The notes beneath the pieces are model-generated. The model worked only from the letters and a program-made list of their open reading frames with translations, did no database searches and was not told the DNA's origin. 64,000 nt of DNA from a virus: the IMG/VR virus record IMGVR_UViG_3300024264_000023, positions 1 through 64,000 of that record; one strand, 5' to 3'. A program made the position numbers and the translations under genes. Below, piece by piece: positions 24,050 through 35,800 of this stretch; the stretch's first letter is position 1, and the number at the start of each line of letters is the position of its first letter.

Positions 24050-27000
24050 TTATTTAATATAGAAGCTTTCAAGTTTTTCAAAGTTTTTCCATTTTTGTAA
24101 AGTATATAATACAGGAACTACATCATAGAAGTTTTTTTCTAGCTTCCACATACCTTTCTTAGGTTTGTTTTGATATACATATTTACTGTTTTCTCTAAAT
24201 TCTTTATCACTATAAACTAGTAAACCAAATCCAGTACCAAAAGTAAGGTCAAGTAATTCACCCAACTCTCCAAGAGTTCTTGTAGCAGCTATAGGAGATT
24301 TTAACATCTGATATACCTGTTGGTAACCACCTAGTGTAGGTAAAGGGTTAAATAAAACCATCTCTTTATAAGTTCTGTTTGCTTGATAAGCCCCAAAGTT
24401 TCTAAGCTTTTTAACAAGGATAGGGTCATCATCATCTCCACCAACTAAAGTCTCATCTAGGATATGAATAATCAGAAGTATCATTGCTTCACCCAATGTT
24501 CTATATACATTTTTAAGCATCATGTTTGCTTTACCCTCATCGTATCTTCCATCTACAAGTCCGTACTCCTCTTTAAATGATTTACCTAACTCTGCTAAAC
24601 CAAACTTAGCCATACCCCTTTCACCAGTTACAGCAGTTTTTCGTATATGATTTAAAAACTTAAGTGCAGATGTATATCTACCTTCTAACCAACCTAAGTT
24701 TTGATCATAATAATTTTCTTGAAACCTTGCTCTAAAAGCAGGCATAACCCACTTGTGAAACTGAGCCATTAATATACCTGTAAAGTTATTTTGAATAACC
24801 ATTCTATCTTCTCTAGCATAGTTACCGTGTATCTGTTTATTTACTTCACGTATATTATTTCTCATTTCAAATCTCCAGCTATCTGTATATTCTGTAGTAG
24901 ATCCATCTTTATTAATAATTGTATCATAGCCTTCTCGCATAGTTACTTTACCTGTTGACTGATCAAAGTCTAAAGCATCAACTAGATTTAGAGAATCTTC
25001 ACCATTAGATATTTGTGTACCTAATAACATAGCCATACCCACAGTACTTTGAACTTTGTATTCAGCACCCTGGTTAAAAGAGTAACCAAAGTTTGTGAAT
25101 CTTGACCATAAAGTATCACCATCACCTAACCCAAATTGTTCTCTTATATCTGCATCATCATCCATCATTCTAAAAAACTGAACTATTGCTTCATATTTAT
25201 TAAGTGCTTTATCTGGATCATAGTTGCCTCTTTTTATTTGTAAATTATTACCGGTTATTACTCTACCTGTAAAATCTGCTGCTGACTCAACAGCATTAGC
25301 TGTTCTCTCTATCATACCTTGGGTACCCATAGTATAAAACATCTTAGTAGCTTCAGTATAATCTCCTGCTGTATAAAATAAACCACCGGCAGCTTCTATG
25401 TAATTGTTAATTTGACCCAGAGTCAAGTTATTAAAGTTACCAAATATGTTAAAAGCCACATAAGATAATGAGGATAGATTAATTAATCCACCGGCTAACT
25501 TATCTACAGCACCTTTAGTTATTTTATCGTTATCATAGTAAACCATTTTCATCCAATGATGAGCACGTTTTTCTGCATTACTTTGCAAACCAGTTTGACT
25601 ATCTCTACCTACAACTGTATTCACAAATCCTTGTGATCCTTGTTTTATTTTTGCAATTAACTCAAGCGCTGTACCTGGTTCTTTATAAGCTCTCATCTTT
25701 AAAGCTTGTACCATTGCTTGTAATGTGTCTTCTATTTGACCCATCACCTCAAAGTTTTCTGCCATACTTGCAAACTTAACTAAACTTTTAGTCATGTCTG
25801 TACTAACTTCACCCAGTGTAGGTTGTGATCTTAACTTGGCTGCTTCAGCTTCTAATACTGCTCTTTCTTTTTTATATTGGTCAACATTAATACCACCCTG
25901 CATTCTTTTATCTTTAAGATCTTGAATGTCTTCATATACTTTTTCAAGTTGTCCTTCTACCCTTGGGTTACCAGTGTAAAATACAGGAAGAGTATCTACT
26001 AATTTTCCCTGTTCATTTAAGAGAACAACCTTTTGCTCTGATGTTTCAGTAAATAAGTTCTTTATACTTCCTAAAAACTTAGGTATCATTCTAGCAAAGA
26101 AAGATGGTTTAGTCATTACCTCATCCACAAAGTTATTAGCAATAACAGGCACCTTACCTAGCATTTGCATTCTTTGACTTCTTGGTAGTTTTTTAAGCAA
26201 GTCCTCATAATGCTCAACAAACTTTAAGTAATATTGCTTTCTAGCTTCTCCCAACTGATCTGTTGGGTTCATTATAGCTTCATACTTAGGGTTAATTAAA
26301 CTAGCGCCTGTATCAGATCTTTTATCTTTAACCTCAACATAATCAGGCTTTACAGCATCAAAATTTTTATTTTCTTTTATAGCTCCAGTTGGTTCTCTGT
26401 TAGCATCTTTAAAAGTTTTTGTATACTCTACTTTATAATAGTATTTACTTTTATATACATCATAAGCAGTTTGTGGGACACCTGGTTTTTTAATCCAAGT
26501 AACACCCTCTCCATTAGACCAGACTTGAGCATACTCATAGTTTTTTCTAACGTCAATAAACTCTTGTGTATATTGGTGGAATGTTCCTGAAGTTAAAACA
26601 CCATCCTCTAGTTTTTCAGCTTGCATAAAATCAGCAAAAGCTTTTTTATCTCTATAGAGTTCTTTATTCTTTTCTATTTGAATAGGGTCAGCATTAGCTA
26701 AAGAATAAATAGGGAAATATTTTCTTGGTTTACCATTAGCATCGTAGAGTTTATCTCTCAATGCCTTCTTTTCATTTAGGTAATTTTGACCTATTCTTGT
26801 TGTATAGAATCCTGTAAATTTTTTGTCATCATTAAACTCAAGCATAAAATCATATAACCTTTGAAGATCTTTTTCACCTGAGAGTTCTAGTAGTGTTTTA
26901 CCAGCATCTAATATATCTGCTTTTCTAGCTTGAACTCTATCTAAGAATTCTTGCTTTTTAAACTTAAATATTTTATCCATAGTTGCAAGAATGACATCTT

Positions 27001-29797
27001 TTGATGTTGCTAAATCCTTGGCATAAAGTTCTGAGTTAGATATATCAGGTACAAGATTAAATAACTCATCCAAATCATCAAGAGTAATTGTCTGTCCTGA
27101 ATGTGACTGTATGACTGTTTCAGCATCTGTCTTTTTTCCTTTCTTTGCAAAAGCTCTAATTACAGTAGCAACATAATCAAGTATAGCTGTTTTAATTATA
27201 CCTCTGTTAGCACCTACTTCTGATACAATATCATTACCAAGTAGTTGAGTAAGTTCAATATTAATACTACCTAATAATGATCTTTGTGTTGCATTTAATT
27301 CTTTGTTGGCTTCTATAGCATGAAGCCCCTCAAATGTTGAAAGGAATCTATTAAAGTTTAATATATATGTTATGTATTCTTTTTTACTTTGATTCTTAGG
27401 GTCAGTAGCATATTCTTTAAATGACTTCATCTGTCTTAGAGCATCCTGTAACAATCTTGTGTACACTCTAGACTGTGATATAGGACCTTCTTGTTTAGCA
27501 AGAGCTATGTAACTCAATGTACTTGCTATTTCTTCTTGCACATCTTCTTTTGATCTATCTCTATATATGTTTTCCTTTAATAAATCTTCTACTTCTTGTT
27601 TACTTTTTAAAGCTTTTTCATATGTTTCTAAGGCACCAAGAACGGTTCCTTGTTCAGGATATTCTAAAGGATCAACAGTATCAGCAAAATTTTCAGCAGA
27701 TTCTATATCTTGCTCAGCATTATAAATTTGTTCTGCTGCGTCTTTAAGGACTTGTTCTGATATCTCTTGTTCTGCTAAGTTTGTATCTATAGCCGGTATT
27801 AAAACATTGACCTTTTCTGCATTTTGTTTATACCCATGTGGCTCATTACCGTCAAACCTTATTTTCTTACCATTATAAGAAATCAGCAGACTAGCAACAT
27901 TACCAACACCATACTCAATATCATAGCCCATATTTTCAACCATTCTTTGTAAAAGGTTTACTTCTAAAGCATCTAGTGTTTTAAGAGTTAAGGACTTTGT
28001 ATCAGTAAGTTTTGCATACATACTTGTTTCTGCCAGAGTTACCTTATCTACATTGTATGGATTTTTCTTATCACCATACAGTATACCCATATCTTTAGTA
28101 GAAGTAAATATTCCCTTAGCCCAAGTCTTTGGATTTGTTTTTAAAACGTTTGATTCAGTTAATTGTATTTGTAAAATCTTAAGTTGTCCGGTTGATGCAA
28201 CCAAGACTATGTCTGCTTTAGAAGCTATCTCTGAATATGCGTCATGAAAAACAACATTAGTCAACATTACATCTCCTTGACTTTTAACTGTATTAACCTG
28301 ATTTACTATATTACTAAAAGCCTGCTTAGCTACATCAGTTTCTATATTTGTAATCTTATCAGATATCTTATCAAAAGATTCATGAGATGCAATAGCATCT
28401 AACATTGTACTTAAATCATTTTTAATAAGCTGTTGTTCTTTAGTTTCTTCTCTACCAAGCGCTTCTTTAGCTGATATAAAAGGTTTTTTGCTGGTAAGAC
28501 TATAATATTTACCGTCTTCTTTATTCAAAATAACCAAGTCATCACTGTTAAAAGTAACTCCTTCTGAGGCAGACAAAGTATCTGATTCCTCTTTAGCACT
28601 TTGAACATTGTGAAATAATCTATCAATCATTCTTCTCTGTAAAACCCCACCTTCTTTTTTTGCTACATTGACTATCTTTTGTTTTTCAGGTGATAGGCTA
28701 TATCTTATTCTACCATTAACAGGTGTATCTAGTTTAAATGATATACCATCTGTATTAAGCAATCTAGCAATGTCACTTAAGGTTGCTTTATCAGATATAT
28801 TATTTACTTCAAGAACACGCCCTGTAATTACCTCATTGAGGTTTTTAATAATTTTAGAAAACCACTCTAAAAATTGTTTTATTTTATCAGTAAAACTTTT
28901 AGTTGGGGTATTCTCATACTCATTATTAAAATGTCTAGATAGTGCTTGTGTTACAATTTCTAATTGAACATCAGCTTCTGTAAATCTTCTTTTACCACGG
29001 TAAGCATCTTTTATTTGTTGAGTCATTTCAGGAAAATTCCTTTGTGCTTCATTTAATAAAGAATTAAATAGATCTTCATTATCTAGTTTTACAGCATCTA
29101 TGAAAGGGTGTAATACTTCTTCTATTGCTATTTCATCTGTTACTCTGCCATTTATTAGTATAGCAGTACCATCCAAATAAAATGAGTTTATTTTACTAAA
29201 TGGAACTTTTGCTTTTTTCCATTGAGGTATACTAGCATAAAGATTCTCTGCATCCTTTACTGACATTAACTTAACATTAATTCCAGGAAACATTCTCATT
29301 AAATGTGAAACTACTTTTCTTGCTCTAGGTTTATCCCATGCTCTAGAGGATTCTAACATGTCAGTTGCAGAAAAAATAGACGGGTTAATAGATACAGAAA
29401 ATGTTTTTTTTGTTTTAGCTATATCTATAGACTCAACAGGTATGTTATTTATTTCAAGATACCTATTTAACCTTCTAACATTAGAGTCTATAAGTCTTTG
29501 GCTTGGTTGTAATGTATCTGTATCAGTATTATTAATATAGTACTTACCCCCAAAGCTATGTATTATTTTTAGCCTTCTAAGATTATTTAATAATGCAACA
29601 CCAAACTCTTCTTGCTTCAAGTTAAAAAGAACTTTTTTATTAGCAATCATGTTTTGCGCTTCAACAACAGTAGGTATAGCATCACCCTTTGAAAGTCTCT
29701 GATATTGATTTATTACATTATTTGTTATAATATCAGTCTTATAAACTTTCTTTAAGTTTTTATACGTTGTTAGATTTTTATTGTGACACTTTCCCAT
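24050..29797 (-). CDS. Large virion protein following the virion RNA polymerase (1915 aa)
   Basis: Large late protein, probably packaged and ejected with the polymerase. Near residue 226 is EEVLHPFIDA: a metalloprotease-like region in which the first His of HExxH is Glu (E226-E-V-L-H230). Near 529-545 is KADIVLVASTGQLKILQIQL, shaped like a PD-(D/E)XK core (D529...) but with Q543-I-Q545 where (D/E)-x-K is expected. Both active sites look dead. The middle is long, helical and charged. The C-terminal 450 residues contain hydrophobic helices (SYVAFNIFGNFNNLTLGQIN, AMILLIIHILDETLVGG) that could contact membrane. It lies four bases after the giant polymerase gene. No other domain recognised. Confidence 0.7.
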   Translation of the reverse strand: MGKCHNKNLTTYKNLKKVYKTDIITNNVINQYQRLSKGDAIPTVVEAQNMIANKKVLFNLKQEEFGVALLNNLRRLKIIHSFGGKYYINNTDTDTLQPSQRLIDSNVRRLNRYLEINNIPVESIDIAKTKKTFSVSINPSIFSATDMLESSRAWDKPRARKVVSHLMRMFPGINVKLMSVKDAENLYASIPQWKKAKVPFSKINSFYLDGTAILINGRVTDEIAIEEVLHPFIDAVKLDNEDLFNSLLNEAQRNFPEMTQQIKDAYRGKRRFTEADVQLEIVTQALSRHFNNEYENTPTKSFTDKIKQFLEWFSKIIKNLNEVITGRVLEVNNISDKATLSDIARLLNTDGISFKLDTPVNGRIRYSLSPEKQKIVNVAKKEGGVLQRRMIDRLFHNVQSAKEESDTLSASEGVTFNSDDLVILNKEDGKYYSLTSKKPFISAKEALGREETKEQQLIKNDLSTMLDAIASHESFDKISDKITNIETDVAKQAFSNIVNQVNTVKSQGDVMLTNVVFHDAYSEIASKADIVLVASTGQLKILQIQLTESNVLKTNPKTWAKGIFTSTKDMGILYGDKKNPYNVDKVTLAETSMYAKLTDTKSLTLKTLDALEVNLLQRMVENMGYDIEYGVGNVASLLISYNGKKIRFDGNEPHGYKQNAEKVNVLIPAIDTNLAEQEISEQVLKDAAEQIYNAEQDIESAENFADTVDPLEYPEQGTVLGALETYEKALKSKQEVEDLLKENIYRDRSKEDVQEEIASTLSYIALAKQEGPISQSRVYTRLLQDALRQMKSFKEYATDPKNQSKKEYITYILNFNRFLSTFEGLHAIEANKELNATQRSLLGSINIELTQLLGNDIVSEVGANRGIIKTAILDYVATVIRAFAKKGKKTDAETVIQSHSGQTITLDDLDELFNLVPDISNSELYAKDLATSKDVILATMDKIFKFKKQEFLDRVQARKADILDAGKTLLELSGEKDLQRLYDFMLEFNDDKKFTGFYTTRIGQNYLNEKKALRDKLYDANGKPRKYFPIYSLANADPIQIEKNKELYRDKKAFADFMQAEKLEDGVLTSGTFHQYTQEFIDVRKNYEYAQVWSNGEGVTWIKKPGVPQTAYDVYKSKYYYKVEYTKTFKDANREPTGAIKENKNFDAVKPDYVEVKDKRSDTGASLINPKYEAIMNPTDQLGEARKQYYLKFVEHYEDLLKKLPRSQRMQMLGKVPVIANNFVDEVMTKPSFFARMIPKFLGSIKNLFTETSEQKVVLLNEQGKLVDTLPVFYTGNPRVEGQLEKVYEDIQDLKDKRMQGGINVDQYKKERAVLEAEAAKLRSQPTLGEVSTDMTKSLVKFASMAENFEVMGQIEDTLQAMVQALKMRAYKEPGTALELIAKIKQGSQGFVNTVVGRDSQTGLQSNAEKRAHHWMKMVYYDNDKITKGAVDKLAGGLINLSSLSYVAFNIFGNFNNLTLGQINNYIEAAGGLFYTAGDYTEATKMFYTMGTQGMIERTANAVESAADFTGRVITGNNLQIKRGNYDPDKALNKYEAIVQFFRMMDDDADIREQFGLGDGDTLWSRFTNFGYSFNQGAEYKVQSTVGMAMLLGTQISNGEDSLNLVDALDFDQSTGKVTMREGYDTIINKDGSTTEYTDSWRFEMRNNIREVNKQIHGNYAREDRMVIQNNFTGILMAQFHKWVMPAFRARFQENYYDQNLGWLEGRYTSALKFLNHIRKTAVTGERGMAKFGLAELGKSFKEEYGLVDGRYDEGKANMMLKNVYRTLGEAMILLIIHILDETLVGGDDDDPILVKKLRNFGAYQANRTYKEMVLFNPLPTLGGYQQVYQMLKSPIAATRTLGELGELLDLTFGTGFGLLVYSDKEFRENSKYVYQNKPKKGMWKLEKNFYDVVPVLYTLQKWKNFEKLESFYIK

Positions 29798-29800
29798 ATT

Positions 29801-32800
29801 CTATAAATTACATCTTTTGATTTCTTCTAAGAAATTTTTAATTTTTTCCTCTTCTGTTTTCCCTTCATATGACAATGTTTCATTTTCATATAATGCTGTA
29901 AGATCTTTCAAAGATACAATATTATTATCAGCCAGGTTTTTTCTCATCTCAGTAAACTCATCTGCTATGTATGGAGCATTAATTGTTTCATTATAGAATA
30001 CTGTTATTAATGGATACTTGTCTTCTAAAGCTGCATCAAATAAATCTAATTGTTCATTTTGTTTTGAAGTTAGCTCAGGCATATTATTTTCAGCTGATAA
30101 AATACCTTCTGTCTCTGTTTTAATATTAGCTTGTTCTCTTGATTGTGTTGCTGGTTGAGTAGATCTATAAGCATCAGCTAAAGATTCAATAAACCAATCT
30201 TGACCACCTGTTTCCCAAACTGTATTTTGTTTAGTAGGTTGGTGAGTAGAAGAACTTATCCAATCAACACCTCCTTTTTCAGTTATTGAAGAAATTAACC
30301 TAGGGTGTTGCTCTAACTTAGCTGATATTAAATCTACCATCAACCTATAGTTATTACTATTTTCCTTAGTGGGTTTAGTCCTAGCTTCAGACTTATCTTT
30401 TAATGCCTGATAAGCTGCCTCAACATCTTTATAGTTTTTACCGTTAAAAGTTATAGGGTAAGACTCTGCAAGGTTACCTTTAGACTTAGCTAATTCCGTA
30501 GGATTAGTAAGCGCTGCTGCTAAACCTTTAGCATTAGAAGATATTTCAACCTTACTAGTTTGTTCTGTAGGAGTTGTTAAGCTTTCTAAAAGTGTATCAG
30601 CATTTACCTGTGCAATGTTAACTGGAACAGCAGCTGAATCTATTTGAAATTCTACACTGTCTTCTGTAGCAGATACATTTGCACTTTCAGTTCTAAGTGC
30701 ACGGGCTGATATAGATTTTGATCTATCTAAATTAAGATTTTCAATATCCAATGAATCAATAACTTGATCTATACCAAGCATGTCTTCTATATTACCTATA
30801 ATATCAGTTTTATTACTAATATTATTTCTAACTGTTGCATATGTATCTCTAGCACCAAACATAAACCCTATTGCATTTTGATAATTTGACCCCATAAATG
30901 GAACTTCATCATACATAAATGATGTGCTTTTTTCTTGATCTTCCCTTAGTAAAAATAATTTGTTTGATCTTTCTACTCCAAATCCAGTATCTGTTTCAGT
31001 ATAATACCTTAAGTATTTTGGTTGATTTTCAAAAACAAATGCACCATCAACCTGTGAGTTCTTAGGGGCAGATAATGTTAACACACCGTCTTTACTTAGT
31101 GCTGTTTTACCTTTAATTGAAGTTTGTGTATCTGAAGAACCATCAACGTCTGTCCTAACCTCTTTAAAAGTAAGATTAAACATACCAACATTAGATGATA
31201 AGTATCCATTTTCAAACTCATTAAATAACTCATCTTTTGTTAAACCAAAAGCATCCTTGTAATCTTTATCATTAAGTAAAGACTCTTTGGCAGTCTCTAT
31301 TTGTTGTAGATAAGAATCCATTACAAAAGGAGATATTGCTTCTAATAAGCTATCTTTAGAAAGCTGCAAACCATCTTTAACCATAATGTAATTTACAATT
31401 GTTGAGGCATCTTTTCTTGTTGCAGGGTTACCATACAATTTTGCAAATGAGGTTTGAAGATCTATCTTCTGGAGTTTATTTAAATTTCTCCATGTATTAG
31501 CAGCTAAAATATTAATTCCTGTTTTGTTAGACTCTGCATTCACAGGTAACTGTGTAACAAATGATTTAAGAAAAAAGTTATCATTGTCTGCAGCATTTAA
31601 TCTTCTAATAGAATCATAAATATTTTGAGCATCTACCATAGGGTATATAAGCTTATTGCTTAATGTTCCTGCATCTTTATCTTGTGTATTTGCATTGTTA
31701 TGCATATACGCTTTTATAGTAAAGTAAGAAAGCATATCCCTTCTAATCTTCTGCTCTGTCTCTTCATTAAAAGTTATAGCATCTACAGCAAATGACTTTT
31801 CAAGTTTTTCATAAAGTTCATTAAATACAGGAGTTGCTGTTAAGAATACTTGTGGTAAAAGCTCATTTGTTATCTCATTAAAGATATCTAAATTTTGTTT
31901 TACAAAACTATTTTCCAAAATACGGGATATATCAATTACTGGATTTTCTCCAATTTTTTCTATTGCACCTATTTTCTGTAGATCTTTTTTTATTGATGCT
32001 ATGTCAGCAAAGTTTTTACCTAGTCCTGCACTACCTGATATACCAGTTAATGAATTCATATTACCAATAAATTCATTTATAGTATTTACTGTAGATAAAA
32101 TTTCTAGCAGTTCTAGCTCTTGTTTAAAAGAACCACCACCTTCAACTAAACCACCAAGATCTTCTCTAGTTTTTATTCCTGTAGATAAATCTATACCTAA
32201 TATTTTTCCATCTTTTATTTGACCCTGCTTAAATGCTAGCTCCTGATTAACAAGACCTTTAAACCCTGCATCAAACTTCTGTATTTTATTAGATGCTTGT
32301 TCAAATAGATCTCTGGCTATTTTTGAATTTAATATAAGTATTGCGTCAGACAACGGAATTCCTAAAGCAACCATTGTTACAGCTCTTGGTACTGCTTGTT
32401 TGTGCATACCAAGCTTTGACATAAAGTTCTCTTTAGAGTTATCAGTAAGCATTGTTATTATAGCAGATATAGTATCCTGCTTTCTTTTACCTTCAGTAGT
32501 AGTAGCTGTGTCAAATCCAGTATATGGTTTATTCAGAATACTAAACTGTAACTCTCCAGGTAACTTTATCTTATACTCACTTAATAAACTAATGGCTAAG
32601 TTTGGAGATACAGCTCTACCAATTGCTGCACCTTTATTATTAATAAATGATATTACTTTACCATTGATATCATCTACATCAACCTCAGAACCATTCATAG
32701 ATTGAGTGTAGCCTGGTGCAAATTTTTCTAAACTTGCATATGCTTCTTTTACTGCATCTAGTGTAGCCGGGGTATAAGAAATATCTTGTACTGCCTCATT

Positions 32801-35800
32801 ACCCATAAGTGCATATCTCATATTAAGCACTGCATTATTAATTGGTGCTTCATATGGCTCACCATATTCTTCTTTATATTTTTGATACTGAGCTTTGGTT
32901 ACAGGAAGCCCTAGTCTTGTTACAGCCTTTAGCGCATCATCAGTAAACATTTGATCTATAATAAAATTATCATCATAGCTGTCCTCCAATCTTGAACCTT
33001 GAACTTTAAAAGACTTTAATGCTTCAGCATAGATTGTGTCTTGTTTAACTTTTGTATTAATATATTCAACATAATCCTTATACTGTCTACCTTGTGTAGC
33101 ACCATATTGGAAAAACTTCTTCTCTTCTTTTGAATAATAGTATTCTAATATTTGAGTATATACTTTGTCAATATCAAAATCCGCACCTGATACTTCCACA
33201 AGTTCAGCTGCAAACATTGCTGAAGAACCATAATAAACAGGCATAAAATCTACAAGTTTTATATTCATTGTAGAATGATTATCTTGTGATGGTATACGCA
33301 CAGCAAACATTTTTGCAATCATCTCTGGTATAGCACCACCTTTTTCTGCAACCTTTTCAAATACATCTTTGAAGTGAGCAGGCATCATACTTTCTGAATA
33401 ACGTTGTTTTGTTGATCTACCTTTATCATCAAACTCTTGTAGACCATATCTAAGTCTATCTATTACAACTATACCTTCTTTAGGTATTTGTTTTTGGGCT
33501 AACTCAGCCATAGAGAATTGCTTAACGTCTAAAGCTTTCATTCTAACTGCATCAGATTCTCTTATTACTTCATGTCTAAGAGGTAAGAATTTACTATTAC
33601 CTGCTTCATCTTTTATTTCTTCAACACTAAATACTCTTCTATATATATTATTTCCAAAGTCAGAAACCAAAGCCAAACCATGACCTGGTATTTTTTCCTG
33701 GAACACCCCTTTGGTAAAGTAACTTAAAAATAACTGTTCTGCTTTTGCAATAGCCAATGGATTGTTAAAGTCAAACTTAGGTTGTCCTGATACAGGATCA
33801 ATACTAAAAAACTCAATAACATTACTACTAGATTTAGATGCTTTTAAAGAATTGATTGCATAACTTAAGAATGATGCAAGGTCGGGTGTAAGATTGTTTC
33901 TTTCTTTACTTACATTAAACTCTGACATAACTCCATCAAAAGTAAATACTAAATTTCTTTTATTTTTAAATTTAAGAACAACTCTTTTCTTCAATGCATC
34001 ATTATAGAATGCTTTAACTTTCTTTATATTAGTAAGAGCTGGATAACCCGGTATGTTTACCTGTTGAGAATCCTCTTGCTCATTTGTAGCTAATAGTTTT
34101 ATTTGACTTACTTCAGTAACAGAATTTTTATTACTTGGATTTACAACTTGTAATCCAAAATCTTTAGCACTTATTATAGAAGATGGCTCTGATATACTTT
34201 CATCTAAAAGCTGTACATTTTTCTTAGCCATTTTCTGTGCACTTACAGGTGTTGCAATTGCTACATTACCTGTATTTCTTTGAATAGTCTCAAGATCTTC
34301 TCTTAGTTTGTGAAGCTCTGGTCTTAACGGGTTTTCTTCCCAAATAACATTACCGTCATTATCTTTCTTTCCTGTATCTATAGATGTAAATGAGGGTGAT
34401 AAAACAAAAGCAGACATTTTAATAAACTGCTCACCGTCAAAATGAACAAACTTTTTAGAGTTTAACATCCCGTCTGTTTGTATTAACCCTCCTTCATCAA
34501 AGATATCACTTGATGTAATTCTTTCTCCTCGTTCTATTTTAGTTATAACATCAGCTTGTGACTTAGTTAATTTACCTAAACCAAACCAAAAGTTTCTAAA
34601 TGCTTTAGTAGTTAAATAAACCTGTGCATCTGCTCTTTCAATACCTTGACCAGTAAACCAAGAGTTTAAAATAGGATCATCAAATGTTAACACTGATATG
34701 TTTTCAGTCATGGTATCAACACCTAAATTGGTATCAACCATATTAGTATATACATTATCAAATGCTGCATTCTGACCCTTAGCTCTTTTAATCTTATCAA
34801 CAGAGTCTTTAAGTATTAATGCTTGATCACCAAGAAGAAGTTCATTTATAGATTTTGTATTTATATAATCATTGAAAAATATCTGTCTTAAGTTATAATC
34901 TAAATCTTTTCTTAAGTTTAGTTTTTCTGCAGCAGCTACAGCATTTGCTCTATCTACACCAGTTCTGTCTTGAACTATACCAGATTTTATTTCATTAGAT
35001 ATTTTATTATCTATTTTAAGAGTATCATATAAAGACTTAAATCTTTTATACTTAATTTCTAAATTGTTTCTTAACTGATCTTTAAATTGTTTTTCTGATA
35101 ATTCATTATTTTTTAATGCTTCTTTAAAAGTAAGATGCTTTTCAAGAGTTTCTCCAACTTTTTGTTGAGCAGAAACCTCTAAAGATTTCCTTAACTCTTC
35201 AGAAATTAAATCTGAATTATTTACAAAACTAAGTTTTCTATCATCATATCCTTTGTATGAATCTTTTGTTCTGTTTTCACCCTGTTCTCTAACAATTCTA
35301 TCATACTCATTTTTTACAAAATCAAATGATGCATCTATTATGGTGTCTGTTATATCTGCATTTTTACCAGATACTGCAATTGTAACTGGTAGTGTTGTCA
35401 TATCATTAGTATTAGATGACTCTAGAATTCTTATCTGAATAGGAGAGGTGGCTATTTGTTCAACTAAACCAGTTTCTTGGTTTACTACAACAGACTTTTT
35501 AAGCTTATTTGTTTTTGGATTAAAGTCTAATGTATAGTTGTTAATTAAATTTGCCATAAACTGACCGGCTGTAAAGCTTCCATACTCTGTTGTATTCAAC
35601 ACTCCACTGATATATTGATCATAATCAACATCTCTATCTAATGTTTTAACTTCTGCAACACCAGATACTCTTTGTACTGATAGCATATTAGCATCAGACA
35701 TTGCTTTAAACTTATCATTATTTAAAAGATAATTATTTGATAAGTATTCTTTTTCTGATAACTCTTGTAATTTTGCCGGATAATTTAATTCCTTTATTCT

